NCBI GenBank assembly: GCA_030248065.1
Contig: JASAMV010003281.1
Location: 1-64,000 of the forward strand
Direction of reading: 5' to 3'
Origin: Rhynchonema sp. JSB1_4
Lineage: Eukaryota; Nematoda; Chromadorea; Monhysterida; Xyalidae
Length of the DNA: 64,000 nucleotides
Shown here one piece after another: positions 56,584 through 64,000 of this stretch (positions are counted from its first letter, which is position 1; every line of letters begins with the position of its first letter). The position numbers and the translations under genes are program-made. The notes below the pieces were generated by a model. That model made no database searches. It saw nothing but the letters and a program-made list of their open reading frames with translations, and was not told the DNA's origin.

Positions 56584-59500
56584 GTTTGCGATTGGTTCAG
56601 GGCATGTTGTTTAGAGGTTTATTTGATTCAGGTTCTTAATGTTTTTTACATTGTTGACTGCAGCAATGCGACTCTGCCGAAGGCAGTTAGTATTTGCAAC
56701 GCCTGAAATGTAGACATGAATTAGTGTACACTTATAGACAGTCGGTGTCATAAAAACCAATTCAAAGATGTATGCTGCGATTGTGCCAGGCATAAAGTTA
56801 CACGAAATAATGGGTGAGCTGATTCGTACAAATAAACTTATACAGTACAGAAACTAACAAGTTTGGTAGATCAGGAAACAAGGAATTTTGAGGAAAGATG
56901 GAATAGTACACGTTTCTGGATGCTGTATGTATATAATAGGACAATCCATTCATTCAAAGAAAGCAAGCTCGACTTTGAGCGCTGCATCCTTATCTTGAGA
57001 CTTGCAAGCGGCTAATAATAACGCGTCAAGTAGAAACTCGTCCAAAGTTGACCCTGACCTACGCGCACCGCTGCTCTGTTTTGACATGTCCAGCTGTTAC
57101 TGCAGTGAATGATTGGCTACGATTTTTACGTGCCGAGGATTCCGGAAAGCATGACAGGCTGCAGCAGTGGACGTTTGTGAAATGAAGTAATGGTGTTGGT
57201 GTATAATACATGGGACGCCCAGCGAGTATTATACTCGCCACAAACTCATGAAACACTTTCTGTCAGAAAAATCCGTCGTGCATCAAAATTAATCCGCTCA
57301 TGTTCTTGCAAGATTCTAGGTTCGGGTGCGATGATGGCCAACTTGAGCATGGGCATGGTCACATGTGCTTTGCATTTTAATCTAATTTGTGCAAGGTCAA
57401 AAAAGGGAAGACGGTCAAAAAGTACAACATTGAAATGAATACGAGCATTTCTCAAAAAAAATGTTGGACGCTTTTTTCAGCAGCCAGTGACATCTTTGTT
57501 TGCGGTAACAAGATGGCACTTCCTGTGACGCGCGTCCGCCATCTGAATCAGTCTGACTAGATAAACAACCGAACCACACCTGTATGGAGGGTCCGTATTA
57601 CCCACCAACAAAAGGGAGTCACCCGCTGCTCTTTGGGCACCTGAAACGGGATACGATACAACACAGTGCTGTAATTCCCTTCTAAATACGTATTAATGCA
57701 ACACCAGCCAAGTTTCCAGTGAAACGTTTTCTTGACATATGAAATACAGAATCGGGAGTATATAAAATACTTATACGCGCGGCACTATTACTCTGAACTG
57801 AATCAATGTGTTTACCAAAACTTCTATAAGAGCGCATCCAAGGAAACAATGGAAATAACCGTAAATGGATGTAAAGTACGAACGGGTGTGTGCTTTGAAT
57901 GCAAACAAACAATTGAATTAGCAGCCTCGCCTCCCCATTGTACCGAACCGAATGTTTGGGAGCACTTGAAATGCTAGAATAATGTGTGGTCTAATATAGA
58001 GAGAAGGTACGGTCAGTTACGCACCTGTTTGGATAATTATTTCAATGGAAACACTTCTCAAACTTCAATCAGTTTTGGATTTTAGTGCCGCGTTTACGTG
58101 TGCAAGCCATTTTATACTGACCGAGCTTCCAGCTGTGCCGCTGCAGGCTTTCACAGATAGCCTCGCCTATAAAATAGCGGTGCTAGAAATAAGCTATCAC
58201 GCCACTTATGCGAGCGGTGCTAATATTCCTTTGCAGAAACGGTGTGCTTTTCGATGCAAAAGTGTCATAGCTCTTCAAAGTGGCCGCCCAAAGTGGACAT
58301 TTGGATTGCATTGCGCAGGACCGTGACCCTTGTGAAAGAGAATTGACCAGTCAGTACACTATAATTGGATTTGAAGCACTGAAATACGCTCAGTAATAAA
58401 AATGCGAGCCGGCCATAAAGTTATTTTTTCGACAATAATGGGTGGTAATAAAAATATATTGCGGCTGTTAAAACCGTGTAACCGCAATACACCAAACTCC
58501 TGTAGTTGCAACGTACATACTATAAGAATATCGAAGGACTATTTCCAGTGTCATCAAGTTACACACAACATTACAAATTATAACGTGTAATGTGCGGTCG
58601 TAATTATTCATCACGACACATTTCACTGATTGAAATTGAAAATAATTAACCATAATAAATATGCATGCATAAAACTCGCGAGAAGTCGGGCTTTATTCTG
58701 TTGAGACCAGTCTGCATTTACCAAATAAAGCGTGTGTGGTTTTCACTAATTTCTTTCTGCTAAATGAGTGAGAAAAACTGGAAACTTGGAGACCATTATG
58801 TAATACAAGAAAATTATCCGCGTGCGTAAACATGACTTTTTTGCTTCGGGAATAAAGCCGAGAGCGGTACATCGAATCACAGATACTACATAGTTGTGTT
58901 AGCATTTACCATGGAACTAACGCATTCTGCTTCGTACGATCATGGCACCGGCTCGCGAATAAGCGAATCTTTTCGTGGAACTTTTTACACCTTTCCCATT
59001 GTGGCCCTCTCAATATTGGCGTCAAGTGAAATAAAATATTCAGGAGCATGAAGTGAGCCATGCAATACCAGCTTGACTTCTTAATCGAATCTATTCCATT
59101 CCAGGTTATGAACGATTCAGAATATTGATGCCGTGTGCACATATACATGAGCAGCGCGCTTCGCGATTTGAGCAACATAAGCAACCTTGAATAAGCACTT
59201 TTTCATTTTAAGTGCAACAAGCTCTGTGCAAATGGCACTAATATCACCCCTAATTTAGCAGTAAATGGGGGAAGGAAGCATCATCACGTTTTTGAATACA
59301 AAATGCGGTAGGCAGCAAAGCACGGTTGGTTGGTATTGTACGTACGTTAGGTACAGGTTGTGTACCAGAGAACGGACAACTGTAAAAGTCAAGCTGTGAT
59401 GTGAGTGAGAGTCGACACGATACGCGCATAAATTTGGCATCTGGCAATACAAATCTATACAAGTGGCAAGTCCTGCCACAAAATTGCCTGCGTTTTCATG

Positions 59501-62500
59501 ACTGGGCTCAGTAGCGAAACCATGTTGCGAAATTTGTCTCACGTTTGCTCAGAAGACTTGACCATAAAATGACAAGGCAGTAGATGTTTACAGTGAAGAG
59601 CCCACTCCTGGTCTTGACTCGTAACAACCAACTAGAGGAAAAGATTTACTCCTCTTTACCGCCGCCATGAGGTCAATTGTGGATGCAAACGAAGTGCTTG
59701 TTATGTGCCTGTGCTGCTACTGGTGTGGCAGCAGATCTGGTAGATTAGGAATATTAGTGCTGCGCGCACAAGAACCCCGCACAACTTGATTCAAGTTCTG
59801 CGCCGAGGTGATCATGATTTGTTTGGTGTGCAACTTTACTTGTCACGGCGCACGAGCTGATAATGTTATAGCAAGACTACTTTGCAATGATCATACGCAT
59901 GGCACTAATATTCTGAAATCTATGGGAAGAAAATCAATCGGCATTCAAGGCATCATAGAGTTCCCGTGTTTCGAGGGATACTCAAAACCTCACATACCAT
60001 TGGACTAAACGCCCGTGATCCTCAAACTCGAGAGCGGTATGAAATTTGAGCTGTCTGCATGCCAAAAAATAAGTGTACTCCAGGCATACTCCAACGCGGT
60101 TTTCCAGTTCTCAACGCCCTGAAGCGAGTTTTCAAATGCAAAAGTGCCCTGGGCATATTAGAGTATAATACACATCGCATGTGCATATTTCATGAGCATA
60201 ATTTTCGCTTGAGAAATTTATGTGACACCTATTACGGCGTCTATGTGAATTTTGAGAAAATTTATTGCAATGGATGAACAATAAATCAGGGTCTGTGTGT
60301 GGAAACTACAGCCACAGCTGCGCACTGCTATACCAATCCAGCATAATTTTATGGAAAATCGCATTTCCAGAGAAAAACATGTCAAGCGGCTAAGTGAGGT
60401 TTAACGGACTTCAAAAAAATATGCTCCTCCAATTTGAGAGAGAAATTTAGTGGGGTGTAAGAGGGAATGGAATCGTAACCAGGTAAATTAGTCAGAATGT
60501 TAATGCGTAGTGCGACGTACAACGTATGTATGTGTATCAAGCTGCACGGCTCATGTGGATTTCATGAAGGCTCCGCACAATGATATTCGCATGTTGTGCT
60601 AATGCGTACGGTACCAATATTCTATAGTTTGTTTCACAGACGGTTTGGTGTGTTGCATGCAAGGTTTTACGGTCGATCAAAACAAACACACAAACACGTA
60701 GTGCATACCGTATACGAAAGTTAATATCATGAAGGAATTTCCGACTACTACCGTAAACCTTAGTTTGCTGGTAAACTACAACTGTGCGGTTGGGCTTAGG
60801 TTTCTTTTAACGCGCTCCCAAAGGACTTTAATAGTATCGTAACGTAGCCGGCGGGGTCAAAATTTGATTGCGGATAACATGTGGCTAACGTTGGGATGTA
60901 AGACAAACTAAAGATAATGCGCCTATATTGGTCAGCTGTGGAAGTGACCATATTCTGTCACGAATGACCGAAACGGACACCCAAACATACCGCAATTGTT
61001 TCGGCTTCAGACGCGTGAGCAAGATTTCAGCAACAAAGCCAAGACTTCATGAGCGACGTTGTTGGTAATGCACTTTTAGTCTCAGGATAATTTGGTCACA
61101 TTGTACATTAGGTGGTATAAAGATGTCTAAATCAAATGAATTTCTTTGTTTCCACCCAGTTAAACCCATAAACCAACGACTGATGCTATCGTGTTCGTAC
61201 GATGGCACGTTGCCGCTTTTAAGATGAGATCAAAGTTCGCTGTGGCGGTCTTTATGCAGTGTGTTCAAATAACAGTACGAAACGCAAACACACGAAAGAT
61301 TAAATTGGGTATATGTAGCGAACAAGAAAACTTTAATTCAATTCTAAAAATAGAAACACATACAGAAACACGGAAGGACGCAGGAAAGTAATGAAAGCCA
61401 ATTACAAACTGTAATCCCTGCGTTCGGTTGACAAAGGAGGTCAAGTCAGGATTTAGATTGCGCACCGACAACAGAGGAATTTAGTTCGCAAGAAGTAATC
61501 CTTCCAATCCTTCCACCTTTCACAAGAAGATGGGTGCTCAATCAAATACCAATGAGAACAACCGTTCTTTCAGGAACAACCGGTGTACAAGGACACTGTT
61601 GTACAGTCAATCCTCTTTATAGTGACATATAACTGAGAGCCGGCATTCTCGGTTGCCTTGTCGAATAGTCACGATTTTGATTGGTAGACAAACCTTGGGG
61701 ATCAAACTGTCTGTCACTAATCACCACATAGACCCATGCGAAGAGGCTCACTATACGGACGGCACATATGTATACATACGTATAAATAAGTTCTAAGCGT
61801 ATGCATGTCAGAATTTGTTGCAAAACCTGAACATGTACAAACGAGTCAATTAGCCACTCTGTGCACATTGCACCTTTATAGTACGCTTACTAGGTACAGT
61901 ATGTACATGAACATCATACCGTATAACAAAGTCACGCTCCGAATACTAATTACAGACGCAAGCAAACTCAGCGCATCGTCTAACTGACCATTAACTGCGC
62001 GCAAATGAGCTGTGTGACTGTGAAGCCGTTCCGTCAGCCATGAAAGCAAGGGGCCACCTAACATGCTAGAAATCAGAAACGCGTGAAAACTGAGCAGCTA
62101 CGTATATGTATTGCAGTATGAACCGACATGTGGGACAGACATGGCTTCACACACACCCCCTCCACCCCCACATCAAAGCCAAGCCTGCTGTTCTACCCAA
62201 TCATCTGACGAAGAGCTCCAAACGTACATACTGTATCTCGGTCAAACTTGCTTCGCATCCGAACGCTAAGTTGAACACAGGTTCACAAATTTATGTGGGG
62301 TTCAATGAACGGAGATGGTTGTCGCATGGGCACGCAGCAAAATGAAAGCCACAAAGGGATCGGTACACAACGGGTACGTAGGCAATGCCGTAATTTAGCG
62401 CACGAACCTGTGTTATGTATGCGTATGAGGGCATAATCAGTCGCAGCTGTATGTGTGACCAAGTGTTGTGCATGGGGCTTTTTATTGCGCACATGTTACA

Positions 62501-62819
62501 CCCAATTTGCACCACTGTATATGCACCCAACCCTTCGAGGGCGTCTATTTCGACTAAATGGCCGCTCTTGGGGCTGAACTTGACATGACAGAATTGAACC
62601 AAGACACTAGTACCTCCAAGTAGGCTTTGCAGTGAATTTATCACCGCATTTTGCATGCACATTATGACAAAAAATGAGGGGGCTCAAATAAAAAATGGTT
62701 GGACCCAAGGCATCGCATTTTGCGCACATTTAATCGAACATACACATTTTCTAACAACAATCAATTTTTTCAACTGAGACAAATATACAGTAACCGATCG
62801 GATCGCTACCGTAGTCACC
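56584..62819. other. Gene-poor region of 6.2 kb
   Basis: I found no exon chain. The short open frames (for example 57732-57977, 58045-58326, 60059-60277) have no conserved motifs. The region carries several copies of dispersed motif A (about 57775, 58207, 59116, 59231, 59746, 59891, 60490, 60601). It contains the 5' flanks of the reeler gene (-) and the MATH gene (+), which are divergent. Confidence 0.5.
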
Positions 62820-64000
62820 ATGTCCGCAGCACTATTCAATCCGGACATTTCCGTGCTCAGTGCTGCCGATTCGAATAGGGAAAGATCGTTGCAGGTTTTT
62901 CATATTCACACGACATGAAATTATTTTGTTAAAATTTTATTAAAGTTAAAAGTCGGTTAGGGTTTCAGAATACTGTTTGACATTTATGTTGGGATCAAAG
63001 TTGGGGATAGGATAGGACCGATCAGATCTGCTTTGTCACCTTACTTTGGTGTGTTGAGGAGCAACTGTTCTGCTGATGAAAGTTCATGGCAGACCGATTT
63101 GTTCCAACAGTCCGAGAACTAAGTTTGATAGCAATCTAAATAAATAAAAACTGTATCCGCAGACATACACCAAGAACAAGAAAGCAATAGCTGAGGGTAC
63201 AGTGACACTGCGAATCAAGGACTTCTCCGACATGGCGGACGAATCATGCTACGCGAACAGCCCAGTGCGCACAATCGCAGGTTGGTTGGCTGATGTTTCA
63301 TTGTGATGTGCTGCAGACGATGAAAAGCGAAACAATCACAGATATAAAACTATTTATGAGCTTTGTGGCGGCTTGCTCTGGGCATGCGTGAGAGGTGAGA
63401 TTTCTGTAGTTCTTTGTACCGCAACGAGGAAAATGTACAAAGTCCGATCTGGATCGAGCCTGTCGATGAGCCATTGTAAATCTTTGAATGCACAAAATTG
63501 TATGTTTGCTTAGACGCACGACACTAACATTGAACTATACATAACAGGTCTGACGTGGCGTCTCCGTGCCAGGACTGAATGCAGCGCACGTACGGGTGAC
63601 CAACGAGCGCTCAATCTGTTCCTCCACTGCAACGCCGGATCGCAATCGAGTCTGTGGTCGTGCGAAGCGCAAGTCAACTTCAAATTGTTCGACAAATCAG
63701 GTATTTGAACATGTTGAACATGAGCCCATCAGCTGTGAAGCGTGCTGAATAGCCGGGGCGAGACGCTAGAGACAGGATTGAGAATATGGCCCGGATCTTC
63801 GTTGGGACTGCGACCCGCCGAGCAATAAATTCGCCGGGGCTAGAAAAACATGAACATACGGCATAAATAGGGCTCGCGCTAGCACACTCAGTTTGAAAAA
63901 AAGGAACTCCACCTCATCCTCCTGTACTTCAGGTCGCGGCGAACACTACTTCACCAATTTCACCTACAATTTCCACGCAACGGCAAACAATCGTGGTTAC
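62820..64000 (+). CDS. MATH-domain protein, 3' end outside the window
   Basis: Exons 62820-62894, 63163-63280, 63548-63700 and 63933-64000 (runs off the edge) are in frame. After a 25-residue leader, the MATH/TRAF-C domain reads EGTVTLRIKDFSDM, SPVRTIAGLTWRLRAR, LFLHCNAGSQSSLWSCEAQV and YFTNFTYNF. The CNA-S-WSC-AQ block resembles the MATH domain of USP7, but MATH-BTB adaptors share the fold and the decisive C-terminal part is missing. Either way a role in ubiquitin pathways is likely. The first ATG after a stop-rich stretch was chosen as start. Confidence 0.85.

Noticed and set aside
57732..60277. Several 70-95-codon frames in the gene-poor region
   Set aside because: None has a domain, signal peptide or exon chain, and lengths are near chance.
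1..64000. tRNA, rRNA or CRISPR arrays
   Set aside because: No cloverleaf with conserved boxes, rRNA stretch or regularly spaced direct repeats was seen; not expected for CRISPR in animal DNA.

Overview
This is a window of intron-rich animal (metazoan) nuclear DNA. Protein-coding exons are short (25-530 nt), bounded by AG acceptors and mostly GT donors, and each gene matches an animal family: AVL9, KMT5A/PR-Set7, citron, CDK10, a reeler/DOMON protein, saposin-like secreted proteins, a PAN/thrombospondin secreted protein and a MATH-domain protein. I built the gene models by hand from reading-frame continuity. Every complete model closes in frame across all its introns. The kinase-less citron and small secreted saposin-like proteins would fit a nematode or another ecdysozoan, but the taxon cannot be fixed from this sequence.

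Layout. 1-1569: no gene; a 234-bp MITE with TA flanks. 1570-7030 (+): secreted protein with a Pro/Tyr repeat, three PAN/Apple domains and one TSP1 repeat. 8690-14104 (-): AVL9, complete. 14644-16211 (-): KMT5A, complete except for its 5' end. 16.9-23.2 kb: a transposon graveyard of nested, GC-rich, non-autonomous elements, many with hAT-type 8-bp target duplications, including a ~330-bp palindrome. 23281-41995 (+): citron without a kinase domain, 36 coding exons, with hAT-type MITEs and a 1.65-kb TTAA-flanked foldback element in its introns. 43014-46107 (+): CDK10. 46499-48612 and 49653-51080 (-): two tandem saposin-like secreted proteins. 52396-56583 (-): reeler plus DOMON protein. 56.6-62.8 kb: gene-poor, rich in one short dispersed motif. 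62820-64000 (+): start of a MATH-domain gene cut by the window edge.

The genes do not form a pathway. KMT5A, CDK10 and citron are all cell-cycle or cytokinesis factors, AVL9 is a secretory-pathway factor, and the rest are secreted or surface proteins; nothing suggests co-regulation. The most unusual signals are genome-wide rather than gene-specific. Splice donors favour GTTGGT and related forms over GTAAGT. A recurrent GATGTTTCAG forms the 3' splice site in several introns. At least four short dispersed sequence families recur through introns and intergenic DNA.
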